A stretch of DNA of 64,000 nucleotides from positions 62,001 to 126,000 of the forward strand of contig JAEZSE010000023.1 of assembly GCA_023421955.1 (NCBI GenBank). The letters run 5' to 3'. Positions 1 to 7,583 of this stretch are shown one piece after another (position 1 is the first letter of the stretch; every line of letters starts with the position of its first letter). The position numbers and the translations under genes are program-made. Under the pieces are notes generated by a model. It worked only from the letters and a program-made list of their open reading frames with translations. It was not told the DNA's origin and ran no database searches. The stretch is from Bacillota bacterium. Lineage in GTDB: Bacteria > Bacillota > Clostridia > Christensenellales > UMGS416.

Positions 1-1
1 G

Positions 2-580
2 CTGCTGCTGCACCGACCCGACGCACTGATGGAGCCGGAGGAAGTGGCTGAGGCATTTTCAGCACTGCACGCCGCCGGTAAGGTGCGCCACTTCGGCGTG
101 AGCAACCAGAACCCCAATCAGATTGAGCTGCTGAGCAAATATCTGGGTCAGCGCCTGATCATCAACCAGATGCAGCTTTCCATCACCAACACCGGTATGA
201 TCGACGCGGGCCTGAATGTGAACATGCAGATTGACCGCTCCGTCAACCGTGACGGCAGCATCCTGGACTATTGCCGCCTCCACGATATCACGATACAGCC
301 CTGGTCTCCGTTTCAATACGGTTTCTTCGAGGGTGTGTTCCTGGGCAGCCCCAAGTATCCGGAGCTCAATGCCAAGATCGGCGAGTTGGTGGAAAAATAC
401 AATGTGCCCGACACGGCCATCGCCACGGCCTGGCTGCTGCGGCACCCGGCCAAGATGCAGCCCATCGTGGGCACAACCAATGCCGAACGCCTGAGAGACA
501 TCTGCAAGGCTTCCGCCATTGAGCTCACGCGGCAGGAGTGGTATGCCATCTATCTGGCAGCGGGGAACAAGCTGCCGTAA
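2..580 (+). CDS. aldo/keto reductase, C-terminal part (5' truncated by window edge)
   Basis: The reading frame is open from base 2, so the true start lies outside the window. The visible 192 codons begin LLLHRPD, the strand and catalytic-histidine region of NADPH-dependent aldo/keto reductases of the YdhF type, followed by GKVRHFGVSNQ, WSPFQYG and the C-terminal cofactor-binding segment IVGTTNAERL. This matches the second half of a TIM-barrel reductase that reduces carbonyl compounds in the cytoplasm; substrate unknown. It is followed by an intrinsic terminator, so it ends its transcription unit. Seen: motifs and the tetrad His. Known: family fold. Not visible: the Asp, Tyr and Lys of the tetrad. 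Confidence 0.88.
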   Translation: MLLHRPDALMEPEEVAEAFSALHAAGKVRHFGVSNQNPNQIELLSKYLGQRLIINQMQLSITNTGMIDAGLNVNMQIDRSVNRDGSILDYCRLHDITIQPWSPFQYGFFEGVFLGSPKYPELNAKIGELVEKYNVPDTAIATAWLLRHPAKMQPIVGTTNAERLRDICKASAIELTRQEWYAIYLAAGNKLP

Positions 581-606
581 ACAGGATCTACAACCAAAGC
601 AACAAG

Positions 607-637
607 GAATCTTCTGCCTGCGAGCAGGAGATTCTTT
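607..637 (+). terminator. intrinsic terminator after aldo/keto reductase
   Basis: An 11-bp stem (607-617 with 624-634, one G-T wobble) with a 6-base loop is followed by a short T-rich tail, 27 bases after the stop codon. Confidence 0.75.
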
Positions 638-669
638 GATTGTTCATTGGCTACATTTTACAGATCCAC

Positions 670-698
670 TTATAGAGTTTTATCATGCATGTTATAAT
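670..698 (+). promoter_or_regulatory. possible promoter of the lipoprotein gene
   Basis: A perfect TATAAT at 693-698 lies 40 bases upstream of the chosen start; the -35 candidate TTATAG (670-675, 17-base spacer) is weak. Confidence 0.4.
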
Positions 699-737
699 GC
701 TGTATGTAATAGATGCTGATACGATATGGTGATTGAT

Positions 738-1484
738 GTGAAAAAGCTGGCATACTTGCTTTTAGCCGCCCTACTGTTATCTGGTTGCGGTGTGGCCACA
801 ACACCGCCTGAGCCTGCTGATGTGAATATAGGAGAGTCTTCTGCTGATCGCATCCTTGAGATTGTTGGGCTGTCAGTTGACGATGTGCGGTCAATCTCGC
901 GGTATGACAACTCTTCTCCGCCTGATGTTCCCGTCCAGATCGTTTATCGGGAAAAAGATCTCAAGCGGTTGCTGGAATCGCTACAGGCCGTTCGGCTGAT
1001 GGAGCCGGCGAATCATACAACAACTGCCGCACCCGGTGATTATTGGAGCTACCGGATTGACCTGTTCAACGGAGAAACCATTGACATCAATTTCAACTCA
1101 GGCTATGTGGTCTCTCAAGGCGAAAATTACGGTTATCGTAACAGCGCTGCGATGCAGCAAACGATGGACGAACTGGAAGAAGACCCAAATCTGTTGCATA
1201 ACGATGCTTATGAAACAGTGGAGAAAGTAACGATCACCACTGCATCCGGCGAACGCACCGTTACAGACCGGAAAAAGATCGAGGAGTACGTCCGTATGTT
1301 CCACTGGATGACGATCACCGGCAGGAGCCGGGAGCCGTTGACCGATGGGATTGCCTATACGTTCCTTCACAAGGACGGTAAGATAACCGTTTTTCGGTAT
1401 CAGGGCAATCTGCTGGCTACGGCAGAAGGGACATTTCAGGTGAAAACAAACCCGGAGTATCTCATAGCCGAATCATCGGACTGA
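738..1484 (+). CDS. predicted lipoprotein of unknown function
   Basis: The product (248 aa) starts with a lysine pair, a hydrophobic stretch and the lipobox LLSGC, so it should be exported and lipid-anchored on the outer face of the membrane. I chose GTG at 738 (VKKLAYLLL) because it gives a standard lipoprotein signal and has GGTGAT just upstream; ATG at 726 would add four residues. I recognise no domain. The mature part is acidic, with two similar segments that look like a repeated alpha/beta unit (around 'YWSYRIDLFNGETIDINF' and 'AYTFLHKDGKITVFRY'), so a ligand-binding or sensor role is conceivable but unproven. It is a single gene between two terminators. Confidence 0.75.
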   Translation: MKKLAYLLLAALLLSGCGVATTPPEPADVNIGESSADRILEIVGLSVDDVRSISRYDNSSPPDVPVQIVYREKDLKRLLESLQAVRLMEPANHTTTAAPGDYWSYRIDLFNGETIDINFNSGYVVSQGENYGYRNSAAMQQTMDELEEDPNLLHNDAYETVEKVTITTASGERTVTDRKKIEEYVRMFHWMTITGRSREPLTDGIAYTFLHKDGKITVFRYQGNLLATAEGTFQVKTNPEYLIAESSD

Positions 1485-1510
1485 TCTCGTTAGCACAAGT
1501 AGAATTGCGA

Positions 1511-1540
1511 AAGCGGGCGCGTACGATTACGCGCCCGCTT
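1511..1540. terminator. bidirectional terminator between convergent genes
   Basis: A perfect 13-bp inverted repeat (1511-1523 / 1528-1540) with a 4-base loop and A/T ends serves both the lipoprotein gene and the minus-strand gene ending at 1567. Confidence 0.85.
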
Positions 1541-1566
1541 TCAGCCCTACACTTCGAGAAGTTGAT

Positions 1567-2088
1567 TCAAGCTTTCTCAACATAGTGGCAAATATCCAGA
1601 ATGATATTTCCCTTCTCATCAGGCGTGGTAAAGCGCGGGCAACCATACCGCTCAAAAAACCAATAGGCCCCCTGCCCGTCGGTGATGATCTTGAACCCTT
1701 CCTTCATGCAGCTTTCACCGCATTTACCCTCCTGGCCATAAACCTCGCCATCCTTGCCATAGAGCCACACCACACCCAGGTCCGAAGCGGGAAAGTCATG
1801 GTAGCCATACCCCTCCGGTACTGTGGAGCCTTCCGGGCAGAACATCCCAATCCAGTATTCAAAGGGCTCCCCCTCTTTGAACCGCATGAGGCCGATGTAG
1901 GCATCACCGTCTTCATATAGCGCCTTCAAATCGAAACTCTTTTCCAGCGGTTCAAACCAACCATTGGCAAACCAGTCGCCCCACAGCTTGCCAAATCCAC
2001 CCTCAACCCTGTCTTCATCGGTGTTTTTCTTGCCGATAAAACGCATTGCCGGCACCATTTGCCGGTATGTCTTTACGACGTCTGCCAT
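1567..2088 (-). CDS. GyrI-like / AraC effector-binding domain protein
   Basis: This 173-aa soluble protein resembles stand-alone GyrI-like (SOUL/AraC effector-binding fold) proteins: the N-terminal FIGKK strand, a WxxWFxxGWFEPLE helix region, AYIGLMRF, FEYWIGMF and YHDFPASDLGVVWLYG are spaced as in that family. Such proteins bind small hydrophobic molecules or hydrolyse cyclopropanoid toxins; the ligand here is unknown. The start at 2088 is chosen over an upstream in-frame start at 2136 because AGGGAGGGAA sits just before it. A good promoter lies at 2152-2180. Several cysteines (EGKCGESCMKEG) in the second half are not typical of the family. Function by family only. Confidence 0.72.
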   Translation of the reverse strand: MADVVKTYRQMVPAMRFIGKKNTDEDRVEGGFGKLWGDWFANGWFEPLEKSFDLKALYEDGDAYIGLMRFKEGEPFEYWIGMFCPEGSTVPEGYGYHDFPASDLGVVWLYGKDGEVYGQEGKCGESCMKEGFKIITDGQGAYWFFERYGCPRFTTPDEKGNIILDICHYVEKA

Positions 2089-2151
2089 GAGATTCCCTCC
2101 CTGTGCTTCAGCCAATTCTTGAAGTGTGCGCGCCAAATGGGATATAATAAC

Positions 2152-2180
2152 ATTATAAAGCCATAGTAATATCTATTCAA
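2152..2180 (-). promoter_or_regulatory. sigma-A promoter of the GyrI-like gene
   Basis: On the minus strand TTGAAT (2180-2175), a 17-base spacer and TATAAT (2157-2152) stand about 64 bases before the start codon. Confidence 0.7.
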
Positions 2181-2222
2181 GAACTCAGTTAACATATACC
2201 GCGCTATAACATGAGGTATGAA

Positions 2223-2588
2223 ATGCAAGCATCAATTATCGGGTTTGCTTACGACAGCAAGGATGCAGACGCCCTGGCAGATTTCTACGCGAGCCTTCTC
2301 GGTTGGAAAAAGACAATCTCAGGCAATGGCTGGGCGGGCATTCGCACACCGCAGGGCATCATACTGGCGTTTCAGACTGTGGAGGAATATATGCCCCCTG
2401 TTTGGCCATGGAAAGAAGGCGCGCAGCAGCAGATGGCGCACATCGACTTCAAAGTGGAAAACCTGGCCGAAGCCGTGGAGCATGCCTTGCGCTGTGGCGC
2501 AAGGAAGTCTGACGCGCAGTATTTTAAGACGTCCACCGTCATGCTTGATCCCGAAGGGCATCCGTTTTGTTTGTCCGTAGCGGAGTGA
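2223..2588 (+). CDS. VOC family (glyoxalase-like) protein
   Basis: A 121-aa single-domain protein with the beta-alpha-beta-beta-beta repeats of the vicinal oxygen chelate fold: ADALADFYASLLGW near the N terminus is the hallmark of glyoxalase/bleomycin-resistance-like proteins, and AHIDFKVENLAEAVEHALRCGA and MLDPEGHPFCL are the second module. Such dimers bind a metal or a small molecule; the substrate cannot be told. I use ATG 2223 because GAGG lies six bases upstream; ATG 2211 has no ribosome site. The metal ligands are plausible (His in AHIDF, C-terminal Glu) but not certain. It ends at a terminator shared with the convergent regulator gene. Confidence 0.8.
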   Translation: MQASIIGFAYDSKDADALADFYASLLGWKKTISGNGWAGIRTPQGIILAFQTVEEYMPPVWPWKEGAQQQMAHIDFKVENLAEAVEHALRCGARKSDAQYFKTSTVMLDPEGHPFCLSVAE

Positions 2589-2626
2589 AAGACCAAGGTT
2601 CTCAGGCGAAAGCAATGAAGGGTTGC

Positions 2627-2655
2627 AAGCCACCGGTTCAACCGGTGGTTTTGCT
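2627..2655. terminator. bidirectional terminator, overlaps end of MocR gene
   Basis: A 7-bp GC stem (2630-2636 / 2642-2648) with a 5-base loop is flanked by A and T runs. Its right half also encodes the last residues of the minus-strand regulator. Confidence 0.7.
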
Positions 2656-4053
2656 TTCGTATGACGCGATGAAACTGCTCAGCAAATCCACCCCCTCAGC
2701 AATCGCCCTTTCCTCCAAATGCCCATACCCCAGCACCAGCTCATCCAGATGGCGCCCCTTTTCAATGGCGTATTGCTCAACCGTAGCGACCCGGATGCCC
2801 GCTTCACGAGCCTTGGCAACGAACTCCTCGTTAAACCGTATTCCCGGAAACCGCACCGCCACATGCAGACCCGCCCCATCACCCAATGGCTGGCACATAC
2901 CGCCGAACGCAACTCGCATCGCTTTCATCAAGGCTTCCCGCCTTGCACCATATAGCTTTCGCATCCGCTGCACATGGCGGTCAAACTTTCGGCTGCGCAG
3001 CAATTCCGCCAGCGCTGCTTGCTCAAAGGGCGGGCTTTGCACATCCACATGGCGGCGCTCCTCCCGCCATTGCTCCCGCAAGGCAGCAGGCAGCACCACG
3101 TAACCCACCCGAAGCGCCGGGAAGAGCGTCTTGCTGAATGTGCCCACATAGGCCACACGCTCCCGATCCATCGCGCAGAGCGGTGCAATGGGTGCGCCTG
3201 CGTATCGAAACTCGCTGTCGTAGTCATCCTCAACCACAAATAAGTTCTGGCGGCGGGCAATCCGCACCAACTCGGCCCTGCGGGCAGCAGGCAGCACACC
3301 GCCCAAAGGGAACTGATGAGACGGGGTGGCATAGATCACGCTGACATCATCGGTCAACGCATCTTCCAACCGATCCACAATGAGCCCCCGTTCGTCCGCC
3401 GGCACAGGGATGATGCGGTGGCTCATTGCCCGCCAAGCCTCCACCATGCCCAGGTGGCTGGGGTCTTCCGCCACAACGCCGCCACTGAGCGCCGGCAGGC
3501 AGGCAAGCAGGTGCAGCGCCTGGGTTGCCCCGGCGGTGATGAAGATCTCCTCCGGTTCCACAGCCACCCCCCTGCCACGCCGGAGCCATTGTGCGATCTC
3601 CTGCCGAAGGGCTGGCAAGCCTGCGGGGCTGGAGTACCCCCACTCCTGCCTGGGAAGGCTTTCCACGCTGTCGCGGAGCATTTGTCGAAACTGCAATACA
3701 GGCAGTTGCGAGAGATCGGGCTGACCGGTGCTGAAATCGGCCAGCACAGGCGGGTTGCCCGGGATGGGCTGCTTTGAGCTATGGGCGCTTGCGGTGGGTT
3801 CCAGCGCTAGGCCGGCCGCCACGCGGGTTGCCGCTCCCTGGCGGGTCTCAAGAAATCCCTCATCCGCCAGCATCGCGTATGCTTCACAGGCCGTATTGCG
3901 CGACACAGACAATGCCTGCGAAAGCTCCCTGGTGGAGGGCAGCGTGTCACCAGGCCGCAGCACGCCGGCCATCATGCGGTCCCGCAGCGCCGCATAGATC
4001 TGACGCGCCAAAGGGATGCCGCCATGCTTGTTGAGCTCAATTCCCCACATCAT
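2638..4053 (-). CDS. MocR/PdxR-type GntR regulator with aminotransferase domain
   Basis: The 471-aa protein joins an N-terminal winged helix of the GntR family (PLARQIYAALRDRM... LPSTRELSQALSVSRNTACEAYAML) to a full fold-type I aminotransferase domain (SSPAGLPALRQEIAQWL, EDDYDSEFRY). The PLP lysine is in YVGTFSKTLFP, about residue 308. MocR proteins usually sense PLP or an amino acid through this domain and activate or repress a divergent gene. Here the divergent neighbour is an EamA exporter starting 104 bases away, the likely target. ATG 4053 is preferred over ATG 4080 because GAAGGGAG precedes it. Regulatory partner is inferred from position only. Confidence 0.88.
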   Translation of the reverse strand: MMWGIELNKHGGIPLARQIYAALRDRMMAGVLRPGDTLPSTRELSQALSVSRNTACEAYAMLADEGFLETRQGAATRVAAGLALEPTASAHSSKQPIPGNPPVLADFSTGQPDLSQLPVLQFRQMLRDSVESLPRQEWGYSSPAGLPALRQEIAQWLRRGRGVAVEPEEIFITAGATQALHLLACLPALSGGVVAEDPSHLGMVEAWRAMSHRIIPVPADERGLIVDRLEDALTDDVSVIYATPSHQFPLGGVLPAARRAELVRIARRQNLFVVEDDYDSEFRYAGAPIAPLCAMDRERVAYVGTFSKTLFPALRVGYVVLPAALREQWREERRHVDVQSPPFEQAALAELLRSRKFDRHVQRMRKLYGARREALMKAMRVAFGGMCQPLGDGAGLHVAVRFPGIRFNEEFVAKAREAGIRVATVEQYAIEKGRHLDELVLGYGHLEERAIAEGVDLLSSFIASYESKTTG

Positions 4054-4083
4054 GTCTAACTGGCTCCCTTCAAACAGCATTTC

Positions 4084-4106
4084 ACTGGCTCTTCATCCAG
4101 TCCAGT
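4084..4106. promoter_or_regulatory. possible MocR operator between regulator and exporter
   Basis: ACTGG (4084-4088), CCAGT (4097-4101) and a second CCAGT (4102-4106) form an inverted plus direct repeat, the arrangement expected for MocR dimers. A weak plus-strand promoter TTGCTA/GATACA follows at 4111-4138. Assignment is by position and symmetry only. Confidence 0.35.
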
Positions 4107-4157
4107 TGCATTGCTACAATCTTACCACGAAGGATACATAACGACAATGGAGGGCAA

Positions 4158-5105
4158 ATGGAACGGATCAAGGGAGCAATGTTCTTTACTGCCGCGTTTG
4201 CGCTGGCCGGGTCGTCGGTGGTCGCGGCCCGGTTTGCGGGCCGAGCGCTGGGGCCATACACAATTGCGGCAATGAGCCTTTTGTTTGCGTTGCCGGTGTT
4301 GCTGATGATGAGCCGGGAGAACTTGCTCGCGTTAATCAAAGGATTGAGTAGAAGGGGCTGGCTGATGGCGCTGTTGCAGGCGGCATTTGGCATTTTCCTA
4401 TTTCGACTTTTTTTGCTCAATGGTGTGCCGCACACCAGCACCGCTGAGGCTGGCATCCTCACAGGCGTCACACCGGCTGCTACTGCCCTGCTGGCTGGTT
4501 TGTTGCTGAGGGAACCCATCAGCCGCGCCAGAGTCGCCGGCATCGCCTGCACCGTGGCAGGCGTGCTGCTGATCCAGGGCCTGCTGCTGCCGGGAGCCAA
4601 GTTTTCATCAGAACATCTGTTGGGCAATCTGCTGGTGCTGCTGGCGGCATTGAGTGAGTCGGTTTTCAACATCCTCTCCCGCTTGGGTTTCCTCAGGAAA
4701 TCAGAAGGGCTCACTGCCGATCCAATTTCACAGACAACGCTGGTCACAGCCGTCGCGCTGGCGCTCTGCGCCATACCGGCAGCACTGGAAAGCCCATTTG
4801 TGGCGCTGTATTCCATGGATTTACCCGGCTGGCTGGCGCTTGTGTGGTATGGACCTTTTGTGACGGCGCTGGCTTATGTATGCTGGTATGAAGGCATCCG
4901 GCGGTGCGAGGCCTCCATGGCGGCAGCGTTTTCCGGCATGATGCCGCTGGTCGCGTTGATGCTGTCAATAACCCTGTTGGGTGAGAGGCCGGGCTGGCCA
5001 CAGCTCATCGGTGGTGCGCTGGTGGTGGCAGGGATGCTGCTGTCAGGAGCAAAAGGCGCGAGCCGCCGATTGCCCAACGCGCAGAAGCTGCCGGAAAACT
5101 CATAA
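4158..5105 (+). CDS. EamA/DMT family transporter
   Basis: A 315-aa integral membrane protein with about ten hydrophobic segments in two repeated halves, as in drug/metabolite transporters of the EamA (RhaT/YdcZ-like) superfamily. Recognisable are the end of the first half (GVLLIQGLLL) and the second-half pattern LAYVCWYEGIRRCEASMAAAFSGMMPLVALMLSI, followed by a penultimate helix with GGALVVAGMLL. The start has GGAGGG seven bases upstream. Members export amino acids or metabolites by proton exchange; the substrate is unknown. The divergent MocR gene suggests control by an amino acid or vitamin B6 signal. The reading frame is complete. Confidence 0.88.
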   Translation: MERIKGAMFFTAAFALAGSSVVAARFAGRALGPYTIAAMSLLFALPVLLMMSRENLLALIKGLSRRGWLMALLQAAFGIFLFRLFLLNGVPHTSTAEAGILTGVTPAATALLAGLLLREPISRARVAGIACTVAGVLLIQGLLLPGAKFSSEHLLGNLLVLLAALSESVFNILSRLGFLRKSEGLTADPISQTTLVTAVALALCAIPAALESPFVALYSMDLPGWLALVWYGPFVTALAYVCWYEGIRRCEASMAAAFSGMMPLVALMLSITLLGERPGWPQLIGGALVVAGMLLSGAKGASRRLPNAQKLPENS

Positions 5106-5144
5106 GCATAGACAGAATGTGCTCATACAAAACCCTCCACTATA

Positions 5145-5190
5145 ACACCAGACTTTGTGTATACTGTATGGTGTGATACCGGAGGTGATC
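5145..5190 (+). promoter_or_regulatory. promoter, inverted repeat and extended Shine-Dalgarno of the MerR gene
   Basis: ACACCA (5145-5150) and TGGTGT (5169-5174) form an inverted repeat around a TATACT -10 box (5160-5165), which fits an autoregulated MerR-type promoter. GGAGGTGATC (5181-5190) is complementary over ten bases to the 16S rRNA tail. No ATG, GTG or TTG lies in frame at the usual distance after it; the codon at the ideal spot (5194) is ATC. Confidence 0.45.
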
Positions 5191-5949
5191 GGGATCAATA
5201 CATATCGAACCGCGGAGATCGCCAGGTTGATCGGGATACACCCCAACACTGTGCGGTTGTATGAAGAGTTGGGGCTTATCCCAAAGCCGGAGCGGCAATC
5301 CAATCGTTATCGGGTGTTTACAGAATTTCATGTAGAGCAGTTCAAGCTCGCCCGGATTGCCTTTCAAGTTGAAGTGCTGCAAAACGGACTGCGCAAGCAG
5401 GTGGTTGAAATCGTCAAGACTTCTGCCGCCGGGGAGTATGATGCAGCGCTCCAGCTCGCAAACGGCTATCTTCGGCAACTGCGGCAAGAGCGCCGCAATG
5501 CTGAGGAAGCGATTGAGATTGCAAAACAGCTGTTATCTGGGCAACCGCAGAAGAGCAGGCAGGTGCTGAGGCGGAAAGAAGTCTCTGACCATCTGAAAGT
5601 CCCGATGGATACACTCCGAAACTGGGAAATGAACAACCTGCTGACTGTGAAGCGAAAAGAAAATGGATACCGGGTGTATACCGATTCCGACATCAACCGG
5701 CTGCGAATCATACGATCCCTGCGGTGCGCCAACTATTCGCTGGATTCCATTCTACGCATGCTCAACGAAGTATCATTGAATCCGGGTGCCAACATCAGGG
5801 AGATACTGAACACACCAAGAAGCAGTGAGTGCATTATCTCCGTATGTGACAAACTGATCGTTTCATTGCAGGCAGCCGAAAAAAATGCGATCAGAATGAT
5901 GCACATGCTGGTGAAGATGAAAGCCCGATTTCAGAACCCTACACTTTAG
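5185..5949 (+). CDS. MerR family regulator with two helix-turn-helix domains
   Basis: The protein has an N-terminal MerR helix-turn-helix (TYRTAEIARLIGIHPNTVRLYEELGLIP ... NRYRVFTEFH), a long helical middle and a second MerR-like helix-turn-helix (RRKEVSDHLKVPMDTLRNWEMNNLL ... NGYRVYTDSDINRLRIIRSL). Double-headed MerR proteins commonly control a neighbouring ABC exporter, and an ABC-2 pair follows here after a hairpin. The exact start is unsure: GTG 5185 lies inside the ribosome site; ATC 5194 is eight bases after GGAGG and matches where homologous proteins begin; GTG 5173 and TTG 5155 are upstream options. No effector-binding domain is evident. Confidence 0.85.
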   Translation: MIGINTYRTAEIARLIGIHPNTVRLYEELGLIPKPERQSNRYRVFTEFHVEQFKLARIAFQVEVLQNGLRKQVVEIVKTSAAGEYDAALQLANGYLRQLRQERRNAEEAIEIAKQLLSGQPQKSRQVLRRKEVSDHLKVPMDTLRNWEMNNLLTVKRKENGYRVYTDSDINRLRIIRSLRCANYSLDSILRMLNEVSLNPGANIREILNTPRSSECIISVCDKLIVSLQAAEKNAIRMMHMLVKMKARFQNPTL

Positions 5950-5980
5950 CACCAGCCTTTGATCTGGTGCTATTCTTTGT
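5947..5980 (+). terminator. hairpin between MerR gene and ABC exporter (terminator or attenuator)
   Basis: A perfect 9-bp stem (5947-5955 / 5964-5972) starts at the MerR stop codon and is followed by TTCTTTG. It may stop or reduce read-through into the exporter genes. The arm CTGGTG resembles the repeat in the MerR promoter, so it could also be an operator. Confidence 0.5.
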
Positions 5981-6002
5981 GCAAACAAGGAGGTTTGCGC
6001 AA

Positions 6003-6737
6003 ATGGAGAATGTCATCAACGTGGATGGGCTGTCAAAATCGTATCAAGGGCAGCCCGCTGTCAGAGGCTTAAGCATCACCGTTAAGAAAGGCACCGTGTA
6101 TGGCTTACTTGGCCCAAACGGTGCGGGAAAGACCACAACAATTGAATGCATTTTAGGCACAAAGCTGGCCGATGCCGGAACCATATCCATCTTTGGGATG
6201 AACCCCAAAACAAACCGAAAGAAGTTGTTTGAAAGAATCGGTGTCCAGTTTCAACAAGCAGATTATCAGGACAAAATCACAGTTGGAGAGCTCTGCGAAG
6301 TTACGGCTTCATTCTATCAGCACCCTGCGAACTACGAGGATCTGCTTGCACGATTCGATCTTGAGGGCAAGACTAAAAGCCCAGTCAAGGAGCTCTCCGG
6401 CGGGCAGCGCCAGCGGCTGTTCATTGTGCTGGCCCTGATCCCCAACCCCGACGTGGCCTTTCTGGACGAATTGACAACAGGGCTTGACCCAAAGGCCAGG
6501 CGTGAGGTTTGGAAAATCCTCTCTGCCCTCAAGGCCAATGGCTTGACGATCCTGTTGACTTCTCACTTTATGGATGAAGTGGAGGCCCTCTGCGACAGCA
6601 TTTGCATCCTGAAACAGGGTCAGCTGGTTTTTTATGGCACAGTGAGCGAGGCAATCGCGTCAAGCCCACACCTGAAGTTTGAAGACGCCTATCTCTGGTA
6701 TACGGATGAGGAGAGTAACGATTATGAAAACTTTTAG
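6003..6737 (+). CDS. ABC transporter ATP-binding protein (drug-export type)
   Basis: A 244-aa ATPase with Walker A GPNGAGKTT, Q-loop region, signature LSGGQRQRL, Walker B DVAFLDELTTGLD and the switch histidine in LLTSHFMDEVEALC. The usual LDEP is LDEL, a common variant in this DrrA/CcmA-like group. It would energise the permease encoded next, exporting a drug, lipid or peptide. The start at 6003 follows AAGGAGG; an in-frame start at 5967 would lie inside the upstream hairpin. The gene overlaps the permease gene by 14 bases, so the two are co-translated. Control by the upstream MerR protein is inferred. Confidence 0.92.
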   Translation: MENVINVDGLSKSYQGQPAVRGLSITVKKGTVYGLLGPNGAGKTTTIECILGTKLADAGTISIFGMNPKTNRKKLFERIGVQFQQADYQDKITVGELCEVTASFYQHPANYEDLLARFDLEGKTKSPVKELSGGQRQRLFIVLALIPNPDVAFLDELTTGLDPKARREVWKILSALKANGLTILLTSHFMDEVEALCDSICILKQGQLVFYGTVSEAIASSPHLKFEDAYLWYTDEESNDYENF

Positions 6738-7467
6738 TACAATGCTCAAGACGGAGCTGAAACTGTCACTTCGGGGTATGGATATGCTCATATTCGCCAT
6801 CTGCATGCCGCTGGTGGTTCTTGTGATCCTTGGTATCATCTACGGAAGCAAACCAGCCTTTACAGGGGCGGGCTACAGCTTTTTGCAGCAGTCCTTCGGC
6901 GCCCTCACAGCAATCTCCGTGTGCGCAGGCGGCGTGATGGGGCTGCCGCTAGTAATATCAGATTATCGGAGCAAAGGCATTCTGAAGCGTTATCAGGTCA
7001 CACCTGTAAGCCCTGCGTTGCTTTTGGCAGTACAGGTCGTTATATACGCACTGTATGCATTTACATCGCTTGCAAGCCTGTATTTGACGGCGAATCTGTT
7101 TTTCGGTTTTCAGCTTAATGGCTCGTGGCTGCACTTTCTGGGCGGTTATACACTGGTGATGCTTTCCATGTTCAGCATCGGAATGATGGTGGGTGGAATT
7201 GCTCCGAACACCAAAACAGCCGGCGTGCTTGCCAGCATCCTGTATTTCCCCATGCTCATTTTTTCCGGCACCACGCTGCCATATGAGGTGATGCCGGCAG
7301 CACTTCAAAAGGTCGCAGACATCATGCCGCTGACGCAAGGCATCAAACTACTCAAGGCCGCCTCCTTGGGATTGCCCGCCGATGGTGTCATACTTCCTAT
7401 TATTATCATGACCGCGCTGGCCATCGTGTGCGTCGGTGTATCCATCCGTTTTTTCAAATGGGAGTGA
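6724..7467 (+). CDS. ABC-2 type transporter permease
   Basis: A 247-aa protein with six hydrophobic segments typical of ABC-2 permeases: MLIFAICMPLVVLVILGIIYG, a helix with LTAISVCAGGVMGLPLVI, ILKRYQVTPVSP (the cytoplasmic loop signature), LGGYTLVMLSMFSIGMMVGG, and FPMLIFSGTTLPYEVMP. It should dimerise and pair with the ATPase encoded immediately upstream. ATG 6724 is chosen because GGAG precedes it and it gives the normal amphipathic N terminus. Substrate unknown; exporters of this kind behind MerR regulators often handle antibiotics. Confidence 0.9.
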   Translation: MKTFSTMLKTELKLSLRGMDMLIFAICMPLVVLVILGIIYGSKPAFTGAGYSFLQQSFGALTAISVCAGGVMGLPLVISDYRSKGILKRYQVTPVSPALLLAVQVVIYALYAFTSLASLYLTANLFFGFQLNGSWLHFLGGYTLVMLSMFSIGMMVGGIAPNTKTAGVLASILYFPMLIFSGTTLPYEVMPAALQKVADIMPLTQGIKLLKAASLGLPADGVILPIIIMTALAIVCVGVSIRFFKWE

Positions 7468-7508
7468 TGTGCCATTTACACTAAAACACGCAAAATCACA
7501 AATTTATA

Positions 7509-7537
7509 ATGACAGCAGCAACTCCGTGCAGTATAAT
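7509..7537 (+). promoter_or_regulatory. sigma-A promoter of typA
   Basis: ATGACA (7509-7514), a 17-base spacer and TATAAT (7532-7537) match the consensus at eleven of twelve positions, 47 bases before the start codon. Confidence 0.75.
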
Positions 7538-7583
7538 AATTTGTCATGAATTGTGAAGAGATTATACTCAGGAGGAATTCCCT

